Source: Porphyridium purpureum
Taxonomy: Eukaryota > Rhodophyta > Bangiophyceae > Porphyridiales > Porphyridiaceae
Assembly: GCA_008690995.1 (NCBI GenBank)
Contig: VRMN01000001.1
Coordinates: forward strand, 3,906,001-3,970,000
Reading direction: 5' to 3'
DNA length: 64,000 nt
The stretch's first letter is position 1. Each line of letters begins with the position of its first letter. Under the pieces are notes generated by a model. It was not told the origin of the DNA. It searched no databases and was given only the letters and a program-made list of their open reading frames with translations. Shown here one piece after another: positions 1 through 9,336 of this stretch. A program made the translations under genes and the position numbers.

Positions 1-725
1 AAACCGACGATCAGCGATGACTGCAAAATAAGCAGGATCATCCACGCCTCCTTTCCATCCATTTCAATCGCTTCAGCTTTATCGCTGTGCATATATCCCG
101 TCCGCCAAACATGGCGCGCCAGCCGACGCGCGCTACGGTAACAGACACAAAGAGGTAGCGGCGACAAAACCAGACTGAGCGCGGTCCGCCCGCATCTGAA
201 CACTCTCAGCGTCGCACGTCCGCCGTTCTTACAGCAGGCAATATCAAGGTGATGCAATCACCTTTGCAAGCGCTCTTGAATGTGCCCTTATATGAACTGC
301 AGAGATTAAGAACTTGCCACTAATTTGGAGGATGATAGATTGAACCACACTCGAGCTCGTCTCGACACTCTGCAGTGCAAACTGGCGACGTTCCATGCTA
401 GACGCTTCCGCGCCTCCTCGCAGCGTTTTTCCCAGTCCGTTGTCATTGGATTTCTCGCGAGCAGGCTGCCTTTCTACCACGCTCGGATGGCGTGCCACGC
501 AAGGACGACATGATTCATCCAGCACGAGTCGCGCTCAGAGTGCAGTGCATCGCATCCGTTCTCTCTCACCGAGCAAGCGACTCCACTTCTTCAAGTCAGG
601 CTCCCCATCATGGGGGAGAAAGTTGGTGTGGACACAGGGAGGGGGAGAGAGAGAGAGGAGAAAGGAGAAGGGATTGATGTGGAACGGGTGGTGGCTAGAG
701 TGAGGTGTGGAGCGCGGCCAAAGCC
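1..725. other. Gene-poor left edge and CSN2 leader
   Basis: No open frame here looks like a protein. The first 600 bases show no repeat or RNA gene I can recognise. From about 637 to 672 the plus strand becomes purine-rich (GA runs), as in the leaders of several other genes in the window, so this part is probably the 5' untranslated region of the CSN2 gene. The preceding gene lies outside the window. Confidence 0.5.
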
Positions 726-2084
726 ATGTCGGATGAAGATGATTACGGGTTCGAGTACTCGGACGAGGAGGAGGAGGACGAGGACGTCGTGGACATCGAG
801 AATCAGTACTACAATGCGAAGAGTTTGATTGAGGATGGCGATGGAGATTGGGCGGCCGCGCTGGCCGGGTTCGAGCAGGTGGTGCTCATGGAGACGGAGC
901 GCGGCGAGTGGGGATTCAAGGCGCTCAAGCAGATTGTCAAGCTGTTGTTTCGCCAGGCACGGTACCATGAGGTCATCGAGCGATACAAGCAAATGCTCAC
1001 ATACATCCGCTCCGCGGTCACACGCAACCATTCCGAAAAATGCATCAACTCGGTGCTCGAGTTTGTCTCCAGCAGTCAGAATATGGACATCCTTGGCGTC
1101 TTCTATGAAACCACGCTCACGGCTCTGGAAGAGTCGCGCAATGAGCGCCTGTGGTTCAAGACAAACTTGAAACTGGGCAAGCTGTTGTATGATACAGAGC
1201 AGTACACGCGGCTTGCAAAGGTACTCAAGGAGTTGCACGCATCGTGCCAGCGGGAGGATGGATCCGACGACCACAAAAAGGGCACACAGCTTCTAGAGAT
1301 TTACGCGCTTGAGATCCAGTTGTACAACGCGACGAAGAACACCAAGAAATTGCGCGCGCTGTACGAGAAGGCGCTCCAGATCAAGAGCGCCATCCCGCAT
1401 CCGCGTATTATGGGCATCATTCGTGAGTGCGGAGGAAAGATGCTCATGGGCGACCGTAAGTTTGAGGAGGCCAAGACCGACTTTTACGAGGCGTTCAAGG
1501 CATATGGCGAGGCTGGCAACTCGCGTCGAATTCAGTGTCTCAAGTACCTTGTGCTCGCAAACATGCTGGCAAAATCGGAGATCAACCCTTTTGACTCGCC
1601 AGAGGCCAAGCCGTACACAACGAACCCGGAAATCATGGCGATGACGGACCTTGTCTCTGCGTTCTTTCGCAAAGACATCACTGCGTTTGAGCGCATCTTA
1701 AATACAAAGACGCAGCAGCAGAGCATCATGAGCGACCCCTTCATCAGATTACACGTCCATGATTTACTCAGCTCATTCCGCACTCAGGTGCTGCTGAGAC
1801 TGATCGAGCCTTACACGAGGATTAGCTTGGGTTTTGTGTCCAAGCAACTAAACATTCCCGTGCCGGAGCTGGAGGAGCTATTAGTGACGTTGATTTTGGA
1901 CAGGAGGCTAATTGGTCGCATTGATCAGGTGCAAAAAATCCTCGAGCTAGGCAACGAGCAAAGTGCACGTGACGATGCTGCGGCTGGTGGAGGCGACACG
2001 ACTCGATATGTATCGATCCTAAACTGGGCTGAAGAAGTCAGCGCCCTCAATGAAGCCGTGCTTGCCAAGTTAGCGACAAAATGA
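726..2084 (+). CDS. CSN2: COP9 signalosome complex subunit 2 (CSN2)
   Basis: CSN2 is a PCI-domain scaffold subunit of the COP9 signalosome, which removes NEDD8 from cullin-RING ubiquitin ligases in nucleus and cytosol. The 452-aa product starts with the acidic [15 protein letters not shown] segment typical of CSN2, followed by a conserved YYNAKSL region, a stack of TPR-like helices and a C-terminal PCI/winged-helix part (about residues 290-400). Length is close to that of animal and plant CSN2 (about 440 aa). The ATG at 726 is preferred because the CSN2 N-terminus begins exactly there; the frame stays open upstream only with a GTG at 705. The gene converges on the sigma-factor gene, with 203 bases between the stop codons. 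No intron is visible. Confidence 0.96.
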   Translation: MSDEDDYGFEYSDEEEEDEDVVDIENQYYNAKSLIEDGDGDWAAALAGFEQVVLMETERGEWGFKALKQIVKLLFRQARYHEVIERYKQMLTYIRSAVTRNHSEKCINSVLEFVSSSQNMDILGVFYETTLTALEESRNERLWFKTNLKLGKLLYDTEQYTRLAKVLKELHASCQREDGSDDHKKGTQLLEIYALEIQLYNATKNTKKLRALYEKALQIKSAIPHPRIMGIIRECGGKMLMGDRKFEEAKTDFYEAFKAYGEAGNSRRIQCLKYLVLANMLAKSEINPFDSPEAKPYTTNPEIMAMTDLVSAFFRKDITAFERILNTKTQQQSIMSDPFIRLHVHDLLSSFRTQVLLRLIEPYTRISLGFVSKQLNIPVPELEELLVTLILDRRLIGRIDQVQKILELGNEQSARDDAAAGGGDTTRYVSILNWAEEVSALNEAVLAKLATK

Positions 2085-2287
2085 GCCAAAATGACTTGAA
2101 GTGTCGGAAGCGCACGATTCAAGGGTTCACGGAATGCGGAATCATAGTGAACTGCTAGCCTCTTTGCACTTTGTGTTTGAATTTCGTCTCTAGGTCCACC
2201 ACTTTTGTGCCGCGGTATTCTGGAACTTAATTCCGTGCCACGAAACGTGTCTCGGAAGACAAGGGTCGTATACGCCGCATCTGGCCA

Positions 2288-4090
2288 TTAAAGTTCCTTC
2301 GCAGCCTGCTGCCAGTCCTCGGCGAGGATTTGCTTGTTTTTGCGCATGATTCGGAGGCCCGCACGCTTTCTTTTCCGTACCTCCGGCTGACTGATTCCCA
2401 AGCTCTCTGCAATCTTGCTTTCGGTTTGTGTTGGATGCGAGCCAAACTCGGCCAAACGATACGATCGGTTCACAACATCCATCTCTGGCTCGCTTAACAA
2501 GTTGCGCATGAACTTCATCACGGTGAATTTCAATTCCTCTCGGAAATAGCACTCCTCAGGCGAAAGATTCTCATCTTCAATGCCAAGCAGAAATGCTTGC
2601 GTTCGGCCTGAAAGAGGATCCTTGTTGTCAACAGTCAAGGACAGCCCGGGGCGCAATCGGCTCAAAAGCAACTCCACGTGCTTTTCGTTCACATCGAAAT
2701 GCGCAGCGATGTCTGCAATCGTCGGCGCCTGTCCGTGGAGGCGCTTCTGGCCATCCACATAGAAGCGGACTTTGTCCATCATGCAATACAAATAGTGGGG
2801 CAGACGGAAGGGAGCATTGTACGTGGCTGTCTGAAGCACTGTGCTCGTCTGTACGCGCTGCCGAATGTACCAAACAGCGTAGGTTGCAAATCGGTAATTG
2901 AGAGACCAGTCAAACTTGCTCGCAGCGACTAAGAGCCCCGACACGCCCTCTTGGAAGAGATCGATGTAAAGACTTTTGCTGACGCGCGCCTCGTACTTAC
3001 GAATGACCCAGAGCACAAGTCGCAAGTTGCGCTCCACCAATTTGCAGCGTGCGCGACGCATGTCCTCTAGTTCTGCACGGAACCTATCCATTGTTCCTTG
3101 AAAGCCCGCTGCGCTCATCCACGCTTGCCAGAATGCGTCGTCCTGGCTCTGATAAGGTTGGCCAAGCGCGTCCTGCAGGTCGACTTTTTCCCGAGCCGCC
3201 TCCCATTTTCGAAGCCTGGACACCTTTTCTCCCAGCATTCTTTCTTCGTCGTTGCTGAGCAGCCCGCCCGACGCATCCGCCAAGTCAAGAACGGCCGAGA
3301 TGGAATCGCGCGAGATGGCGCTCCCGCTTTGATGTGTCCACGATCTCCTCCGCCTGGTTAGTGAAGATTGAGACCTTCGAAATTCTTGAAGCGCTGAGTT
3401 GATGACAGTATCCAGCGCTGCGCCTTGCGGCCCGGAAACCGAGTTCTGGTATTCGCTCGTTGGAAGTGTTGGAGCGTGCATGTGTTGCGCACAAGAAGCT
3501 GCTCTCCCAGCACCTCTCGGTTCCGCAACATTTTCAAGATTACACATCTCGTGGGCTTGCCCAGAACGCGCATCGCCGCGAATGATTGGCGGTTCGAGCG
3601 CCGCGGTGCCCTTTCCAGTCGCTGTGCCGAAGTGTTCCCGGTTGTCAGCCACTGGCGCGAGCGCACTTCTCACCGGCGGGTATCGCGACATCGCACGCAC
3701 GACGGAGCGCCGACGCCTTGAATCTGCCCCCACAGCAGGTCTTCTCTGCGTCCTGACCGATTTCGCGCCGGCAGTCTTGACTGGATTACTTTGTTTCGTC
3801 AACTTGCTTGCACAGGACTGCGCGACACCTTTGATCACTGCGTGCGGGCTCAGACCAGGCGGCACAATCCAACCCTCCTCGCGCTGCTCGCCACCAGCCG
3901 CTCCATCCTGATCGCGTCGATCATCGGCGCGTCCAGTCTCGGCGTGGCGCATCTGTGCGTCCAAACGCGCGCGTGCCCGCCCCGACCGCACACACACCGC
4001 GCGTGAGCGGCCATTGCCATGCCGCGCCAGCTCCACATTCCTCCTGGCTTGCGGCACCAGCGCATCACCACCGGCACTCACGAACAACAT
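2288..4090 (-). CDS. Nuclear-encoded plastid RNA polymerase sigma factor
   Basis: This is a sigma-70 family protein that should direct the bacterial-type plastid RNA polymerase to promoters. From the ATG at 4090 it is 600 aa. The first ~270 residues are rich in Ala, Arg, Ser and Gly, fit an N-terminal plastid transit peptide plus a variable region, and show no domain. Region 2 begins near residue 348 (VERNLRLVLW, then DLFQEGVSGLL, KFDWSLNYRFATYAVWYIRQ), region 3 follows at about 435-510, and a C-terminal helix-turn-helix lies near 556-580 (KIAESLGISQPEVRKR). Region 4.1 is divergent: the usual LxxRExxV core reads LLSEPEMDVV. The start could also be a later Met. The N-terminal targeting role is inferred, not tested. 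It is divergent to the gene at 4894. Confidence 0.9.
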   Translation of the reverse strand: MLFVSAGGDALVPQARRNVELARHGNGRSRAVCVRSGRARARLDAQMRHAETGRADDRRDQDGAAGGEQREEGWIVPPGLSPHAVIKGVAQSCASKLTKQSNPVKTAGAKSVRTQRRPAVGADSRRRRSVVRAMSRYPPVRSALAPVADNREHFGTATGKGTAALEPPIIRGDARSGQAHEMCNLENVAEPRGAGRAASCAQHMHAPTLPTSEYQNSVSGPQGAALDTVINSALQEFRRSQSSLTRRRRSWTHQSGSAISRDSISAVLDLADASGGLLSNDEERMLGEKVSRLRKWEAAREKVDLQDALGQPYQSQDDAFWQAWMSAAGFQGTMDRFRAELEDMRRARCKLVERNLRLVLWVIRKYEARVSKSLYIDLFQEGVSGLLVAASKFDWSLNYRFATYAVWYIRQRVQTSTVLQTATYNAPFRLPHYLYCMMDKVRFYVDGQKRLHGQAPTIADIAAHFDVNEKHVELLLSRLRPGLSLTVDNKDPLSGRTQAFLLGIEDENLSPEECYFREELKFTVMKFMRNLLSEPEMDVVNRSYRLAEFGSHPTQTESKIAESLGISQPEVRKRKRAGLRIMRKNKQILAEDWQQAAKEL

Positions 4091-4893
4091 CCTGTATGCG
4101 AGCGCTTCCCTTTCGTTCCCCCCCTCCCTCTCCTCTCCACCACCGACCACACACACACACACACAACCCTTATCCGTTTTACCTCCGCCTCCCTGTCACC
4201 ATCTTTCGCTACCGCCACACTTCTTTCCGCCTTCACGTCAATTTCCCCCCCTCAAACAAGGCTTGGACGCCGAATGAAATTGAAAACGAATGGCACATTC
4301 CAAACTTCGACGTCCGTCTACCACGCGCGCTTCTTCTCATCACCCGTCATGCACCCACGCGGCAGCATTGCCTCCGAAATTCCTCGCAAATTACACATAC
4401 ACATACATACGCGCCACGCGAAAACGATCATGCCGATGGTTCGGGTCCAACGCTCGCGACGCCCCCAACAGCAGAAGCGCATTCCCCTGGATGAGTACAG
4501 TGGATGTGTACTGTGAGTACACTTACTGAACTTCTAGAGTGTGAGGTCTGACTTTAAATTTACTTGAACGGTGGAGTGAGAAAATGGGGGTGAAAAATGG
4601 AGACGGAAGGCGACTGTACTTTTTGTAAATTGATTGTCTGGTGAGCGAGCAAAGAAAAGCTGGCGCTGGAGATTTGGGAAGATGGAGAGAGAGAGAGAAA
4701 GGGAAAGAGGGACAGAGTGGGAGAGAAGGAGAGGAGGGGAAGGGTTGAGGGAGGAGGAGACGGAGGACACGGAGCGTTGATGCTGGGATCTGGCACGGCT
4801 GTCTGGATTGAGTAGGCAGTGGCGGATGTGCAGGTGGAATTGGAGCGGGATAGTGGGACGGGGCAAGCAGGTGCTCACGGGCGCGGTGTGAGA
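4091..4893. other. Divergent intergenic region, sigma factor / helical-bundle protein 1
   Basis: About 800 bases without a credible gene. On the left is a pyrimidine-rich stretch and an AC dinucleotide run near 4148-4165 (purine-rich or GT-rich when read as the sigma-factor leader). A GTACAGTG word sits at 4495-4502, followed by GTACTGTG at 4508-4515. From about 4680 to 4760 the plus strand is strongly GA-rich, giving the leader of the gene at 4894. Confidence 0.6.
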
Positions 4894-6630
4894 ATGGACA
4901 AGGTTCTGGAGAAAGCGGATAAGAAGGACACGGAGCAGGTGCTGAATATTATTGCGAAGCACGATGAAGGCACCGACGTGTATGTGTCTGATGCGGCAAA
5001 GGCCGCGCAGGCATCGGCGGCTCAGGCAGCCAAGCTTGAGAAGGAGCCCTCGCGGAAAAGCAGTAAGAAGCTCGTGCGCTCGGCCTCGTTGTTGCGCTTC
5101 CAGGAAATGGTGTTTCGCGAGGAGAGGCTAGCCCAGGAGCGGCAGGCTCAAGCCCAGAATGAAGGTGATGGTGCGCCCAGCACAGATGCCCACGCCGAGG
5201 CAGGCTCGCTGGGTGGGTTCCGGCGCACGCTCAGTCGGAATAATAACCTGGATATGTCCCTGCCTGCGCTCCAAGATAAGACCAGGAGGCTCTCGCGAGA
5301 CGATGCAATTGACGGTGGAACCACGCTCGTTCCGGAAGAGCAGCCTGGCGCAGGCTCGATGGGAGGGCTGGTGCGCCAGCTGTCCAGGACGCGATTCACA
5401 GCGAGGGATGGTCCGGAGGATTCGTCCGCAGGACTCATGCGGAGATCGAGCCGCCGCGATTCTTCGTTGGATGCTGTTGTATCGACGGATACAGGTGAAG
5501 AGCGGCCGAGCTTTGAGTCCGAAGCCAAGGAGTTGCGCGCGCATTATTCGCGCGAGTCAAAGATGCCTGAGGAAGCGCTGCGCGTGGTTCGTCGTGGCTC
5601 CCTGGTGCAGATCCATCCAAAGGACGACCTGGAGCGAGAAAAGAGCGGCATCATGTATTTGGACGAGAACAATAACGCAGCGATCTCTAAAAGTCGCGGC
5701 GCGTCGGTCAAGTACAAAAAGGCGATCAGCAACGAAATTCCGCAGCCACCGCTCTATTTTACAGAGTCTGGTGTGCACTGGTACGTAGACGTGTTCGCCT
5801 TTTACGGAAACGCGGTCCGGCAGGAGCTGACAGATCTGTACTATCTGCTAAACTCGATGTGCAAGCGCGACATGACGCTGGGGCACGATGACCTGGAGCT
5901 CTTTTTCACGTGGTTCGATCTATCGAGCGTGTTTCTCTCGTTCTATTTTCTGATTTGCGACAAGCTTTTGTGGCCATGGGTCGAAGAGCGTGTCAATCTA
6001 CCATCCGAGATTCAGGCGCCAAGTCGGCGGGTTATTTGCGATTCGATTCTGAAGGGAATGGCTGATATCTCAGACCTCGAAGAAATGAGCAAGTACAAGC
6101 CCCCGGGAGAGACGCTTCCGCATCTTGTTCGGCACGTGAATATCCACGCACCTGAATTTGCGTCGTACCTGCGGAACGTGGAGCGCTTGGTCGGTCCCGC
6201 TATCGCCAGTGCTTATACTCCCGCCGACAAAAAGATATTGGACGACGCATGTATCGACTTTTTATGGTCGCAAGACGAAGCGCTCGCGATTGTTGAGTTC
6301 CTGGCCCGGCCGTTCCGCGACGAGACACAGCGCGTCGCCGTGCGCAGAGTCTACCTCGCATCCCGAAAAGGTGTGCATCGCAAACTGTCCAGGCGCATGT
6401 CACAGCTCAAGGGCAAGCGCGAGTATGGCCGCGACCACTCTGACATTATGGGCATATTTTATGAGCGGTACAACGCTGCCTACCTTGACGCCGAGATCAG
6501 CGAAGGACTGCGGCATGTCGGCCCACCACCAAGCACACCGGCGGACGACAGTGGCAGTCTTACGCGAGGCAGAAGTGGGTCGAAGAAGCTCGCCAGTGTC
6601 AAGTCGCCTCCAAAGGCCGTCTCACCATAG
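4894..6630 (+). CDS. Helical-bundle protein, degenerate hemerythrin-like (paralogue 1)
   Basis: A 578-aa protein of unknown function. The first ~280 residues are charged and Ser/Arg-rich with several RxxS sites; the C-terminal part (about 295-540) is predicted by eye to be all helical. It is clearly paralogous to the product at 8122-9336: both share SVxYxK, NExxxPPxYF, RxExxDLYY and PWVExR blocks in the same order. Spacing of the helices resembles the HHE/hemerythrin fold, but the positions expected to hold iron-binding His are Tyr, Phe or Leu (for example FYGNAVRQEL where the paralogue has LHNSVRKEM). If the fold assignment is right, this copy cannot bind a di-iron site. Start: ATG 4894; the upstream in-frame codon at 4819 is GTG. 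Confidence 0.7.
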   Translation: MDKVLEKADKKDTEQVLNIIAKHDEGTDVYVSDAAKAAQASAAQAAKLEKEPSRKSSKKLVRSASLLRFQEMVFREERLAQERQAQAQNEGDGAPSTDAHAEAGSLGGFRRTLSRNNNLDMSLPALQDKTRRLSRDDAIDGGTTLVPEEQPGAGSMGGLVRQLSRTRFTARDGPEDSSAGLMRRSSRRDSSLDAVVSTDTGEERPSFESEAKELRAHYSRESKMPEEALRVVRRGSLVQIHPKDDLEREKSGIMYLDENNNAAISKSRGASVKYKKAISNEIPQPPLYFTESGVHWYVDVFAFYGNAVRQELTDLYYLLNSMCKRDMTLGHDDLELFFTWFDLSSVFLSFYFLICDKLLWPWVEERVNLPSEIQAPSRRVICDSILKGMADISDLEEMSKYKPPGETLPHLVRHVNIHAPEFASYLRNVERLVGPAIASAYTPADKKILDDACIDFLWSQDEALAIVEFLARPFRDETQRVAVRRVYLASRKGVHRKLSRRMSQLKGKREYGRDHSDIMGIFYERYNAAYLDAEISEGLRHVGPPPSTPADDSGSLTRGRSGSKKLASVKSPPKAVSP

Positions 6631-6717
6631 ACGCGTCAGCTAGTGGATTAACATATTTGACTAAACGCTCCGAGTGGGAACACCCTCGCGACGGAATCTA
6701 CATCTTGTAGGAAGAAA

Positions 6718-7926
6718 ATGGGCGCACTGTTTGTGTGTTGGAGCACCGATTACGGGACTCGCGGCAGAGCGCCGGTGTGTACCTTCCGCCACTGTGGCGC
6801 GTCGCGCCTGACCTGCTGCCGACATGCGAATGACATACAATCCGTGGTCCTGTCGCGTCGTCAGCTCGTGGTCGGATGTGGAGCCGCGGCATGTGGGTCA
6901 TTCGTTCTGAGGACACCAAGCTCGACAGAAGCATCTGCCACCGTACTAGCGACAGAGAAACAGCCGCCGTCATCGCCGCGCATCGAGCTCATATTGGGTG
7001 ACGCGCCTCAGGATGTGCGCTCGCTGTGGGCGCTCACTCAGCGCGTGGGCTGGAAAAATTCAGAGTCGAGCGTGGCAACGCTGCTGCACTGCAAAGACCG
7101 TATCACGGTGGGCATCTTTGATCACAGCTCTGGCGAGCTGGTGAGCAGCGCCACATGCGTGCTCCTTGGCCGGACAGCTGCGTGGCTGAGTTACGTAATG
7201 ACGCATCCAAACTATCGAAGGCGAGGCTACGCTCGGCGCGCATGCGAGCGTGTCATTGCCCTGGCAGACGCAAAGTGGAACTCCCCAGCCATTGGATTGT
7301 ACGGCGGGGCCATGGCCGTGGACTTGTACAAAAGCATGGGCTTCCACGTCGTGGGTGAGGCTTGCGTCGTCCGTGTCCAGGCGCCGGACGACGATGTCGC
7401 GTCATCATCGCGTCTGTCTAATTCATCGTCAGTTCAGGTTCGTCCGGTTTCGTCAGCAGAGCTCAGAAGACAGATTGTTACAAGAGACCGCGAGTTGGCG
7501 GCGCCAGTGGATCGTACTTTCTTCCTCAATGCTCTGCTCTCTCGGTCGCCCAATTTATCTTTCTGCAGTGTAGACCAACAGGGTCGACTCACCGGGTATA
7601 TCATGGCGACGCCCACATGTGACGGGGGCATTTTCGTCGGCCCTTTGTGGAGTGCAGATCTGCAGACTGGGCGAGCGCTCGTAGTCGCCCTGCTTTCGCA
7701 TCGCAAATCACTGCTGGAATCAAATGCGACAATCGCCGGGTTGGGGAGCCAACTGACCGCCGAAGCCATCGTGCCTGAATCGAGCGCGCTTGAAGTGCTC
7801 GGGCAGGGACTCGGGGTTTCTCGATCCGGAAGCAGCTCAAGTTCGTACATGGTGCGCGGCGAGCCGAGCGTATTTGCCAATGCGCGCGGTAATATGACCT
7901 TTGCGGTCTCGTACGAGGCCAGCTGA
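6718..7926 (+). CDS. Two-domain GNAT-family N-acetyltransferase
   Basis: A 402-aa acyl-CoA N-acyltransferase. The first GNAT domain spans roughly residues 90-210; motif A is visible as VMTHPNYRRRGYARRACERV (acetyl-CoA pyrophosphate loop, R-R-x-G-x-A) and is followed by GLYGGAMAVDLYKSMGF, where Y-x-x-G-F ends the fold. The second half (about 240-400), with RELAAPVDRTFFLNALL and GYIMATP, resembles the degenerate second domain of YitH-type bacterial acetyltransferases. The N-terminal ~85 residues are not part of the enzyme and contain SRRQLVVGCGAAACGSFV, which looks like a twin-arginine signal behind a possible transit peptide; this may mean plastid import, but is unproven. Substrate unknown. 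It lies 87 bases after the stop of its upstream neighbour, on the same strand. Confidence 0.85.
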   Translation: MGALFVCWSTDYGTRGRAPVCTFRHCGASRLTCCRHANDIQSVVLSRRQLVVGCGAAACGSFVLRTPSSTEASATVLATEKQPPSSPRIELILGDAPQDVRSLWALTQRVGWKNSESSVATLLHCKDRITVGIFDHSSGELVSSATCVLLGRTAAWLSYVMTHPNYRRRGYARRACERVIALADAKWNSPAIGLYGGAMAVDLYKSMGFHVVGEACVVRVQAPDDDVASSSRLSNSSSVQVRPVSSAELRRQIVTRDRELAAPVDRTFFLNALLSRSPNLSFCSVDQQGRLTGYIMATPTCDGGIFVGPLWSADLQTGRALVVALLSHRKSLLESNATIAGLGSQLTAEAIVPESSALEVLGQGLGVSRSGSSSSSYMVRGEPSVFANARGNMTFAVSYEAS

Positions 7927-8121
7927 CCTTTGGTAGCGAGCCTAATTTACTCCGAATTATGATCATGACGATGGGGCAAATAGTTGATGGGCGCAGTAAG
8001 AAAGATCCACAGTTAAAAGAAATAGGAAGCTCTGGTGCCCCGCGCGCGCACGTGCATGTACAAAGGTGGCAGAAGCCGAATCCACGGACCTCAAATGGAA
8101 TATGAAAGTAAACGGTGAATA

Positions 8122-9336
8122 TTATTGTCGCGAGCGCTCCCACTCTTCGTTTTCTGCACCGGCGTGCGCCAAGTTCCAGCGGTTGAAAAAGATGTAAACA
8201 AGCCTCGTGTGTTCTTCGTGGAAGTTCTTCTTCGCGGCAAAGTAGTCCTTGCGAAATCGGACTTGCTTGAAAAAGCCCGGCGTCTGCAAGTACTTGCCCT
8301 GCAAATCCTTGAGCCGCATCTCATTTTTGATCGGCCGCATAAGCATGGCCATAATTGTATGATTTTCGTCCGACGCTCGGACTGTGTCAATAAACTTACG
8401 CTCAAACTCAAGCCCTTCGGCCTCTGTGAAAGCCTCCACTGCAGCCGGGACAACATCCTTCTCAGTGACACCAAAATGCTCGAGTAGAACGGACGACAGC
8501 TTTTCTATCGCGTGAATCAACTGCGGCATGACCTCACCCGGTGGCAAATGCTCAAATTTGAACTCGCAATCCTCTATGCCTTCGATTGCGGCGTTTGTGA
8601 GCTGTTGGCGCGACGCGCGCCCTTCCTTGCTGAGCGCGCCCGTCAGCGCGACGCGTGTCTCGACCCAGGGGAACAGCACAACATCTTCGAACTGGAAGAA
8701 AAACTCAAGCAGTAACGCAAACACGGCGAGCCATTCGTAAAAGTCTTGGATGTCGTCCTTGGCAATTTCTAAGCATCGTTTGTTCAGGGAGCCCACGATG
8801 TAGTACAAGTCCTGCATCTCCTTACGCACCGAGTTATGCAGCACGGAAAACACGTCTTGTACGGTTCCCTTGTCGAGCTCGGCGAAATACATCGGTGGTT
8901 CGGCGACCTCGTTGCCCACCATTTTCCTGTAGCGCACGGACGAGGACTTTTTCTGCGTGAGGAAGTCGTTGTTGAGCATTTCGCGCGTCTTGGCTTCCAA
9001 TCGCTCCTTCTGTTGCGCCGTGAGCTCTTCCTCTGCCTTTCCATCGAGATTGAGGATTTTCGAGGACGCGGCCCTCGCCATGCGCTGCGCGTTCTGGTCC
9101 TTTTCCTCATTGGCCAGCGGCATGAGGTACGAGCTGGAGCCGCGCCGCACCATCTTGAACTGCTCCGGATTCAGGTCGCGCTGCGACGCGCGCGCCTCCA
9201 ACGTCTTCTGCAGGTTGCCGCTATTCAGATCGGAGCTGTCCTTCTTTGTGAAATCCCGCAGCGACGGAATGCGCGGCACGGCCGGCTTCCCATTCGACGG
9301 CACGCCCAGGTTCCGCGACGAACTCCTTTGCGCCAT
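8122..9336 (-). CDS. Helical-bundle protein, hemerythrin-like (paralogue 2)
   Basis: A 404-aa paralogue of the product at 4894-6630. A basic, Ser-rich N-terminus (1-110) precedes the shared block (SSVRYRKMVGNEVAEPPMYF, about 130-150) and a helical C-terminal domain (155-390). This copy keeps a His where the first hemerythrin ligand would lie (LHNSVRKEM), a Glu in QFEDVVLFPWV, and His and Glu in EHFGVTEKDVVP, but lacks the second His, which is Phe. It is therefore nearer to an ancestral metal-binding HHE domain than its partner. The hemerythrin relation is my inference from motif spacing; the paralogy is plain. Start ATG at 9336 (MAQRSSSRN); the TTG at 9393 is not used. It converges on the GNAT gene with 195 bases between them. 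Confidence 0.72.
   Translation of the reverse strand: MAQRSSSRNLGVPSNGKPAVPRIPSLRDFTKKDSSDLNSGNLQKTLEARASQRDLNPEQFKMVRRGSSSYLMPLANEEKDQNAQRMARAASSKILNLDGKAEEELTAQQKERLEAKTREMLNNDFLTQKKSSSVRYRKMVGNEVAEPPMYFAELDKGTVQDVFSVLHNSVRKEMQDLYYIVGSLNKRCLEIAKDDIQDFYEWLAVFALLLEFFFQFEDVVLFPWVETRVALTGALSKEGRASRQQLTNAAIEGIEDCEFKFEHLPPGEVMPQLIHAIEKLSSVLLEHFGVTEKDVVPAAVEAFTEAEGLEFERKFIDTVRASDENHTIMAMLMRPIKNEMRLKDLQGKYLQTPGFFKQVRFRKDYFAAKKNFHEEHTRLVYIFFNRWNLAHAGAENEEWERSRQ

Noticed and set aside
591-1274. Long open frame antisense to CSN2
   Set aside because: It mirrors a strongly conserved gene, starts without ATG support and has no domain; typical of GC-rich coding DNA.
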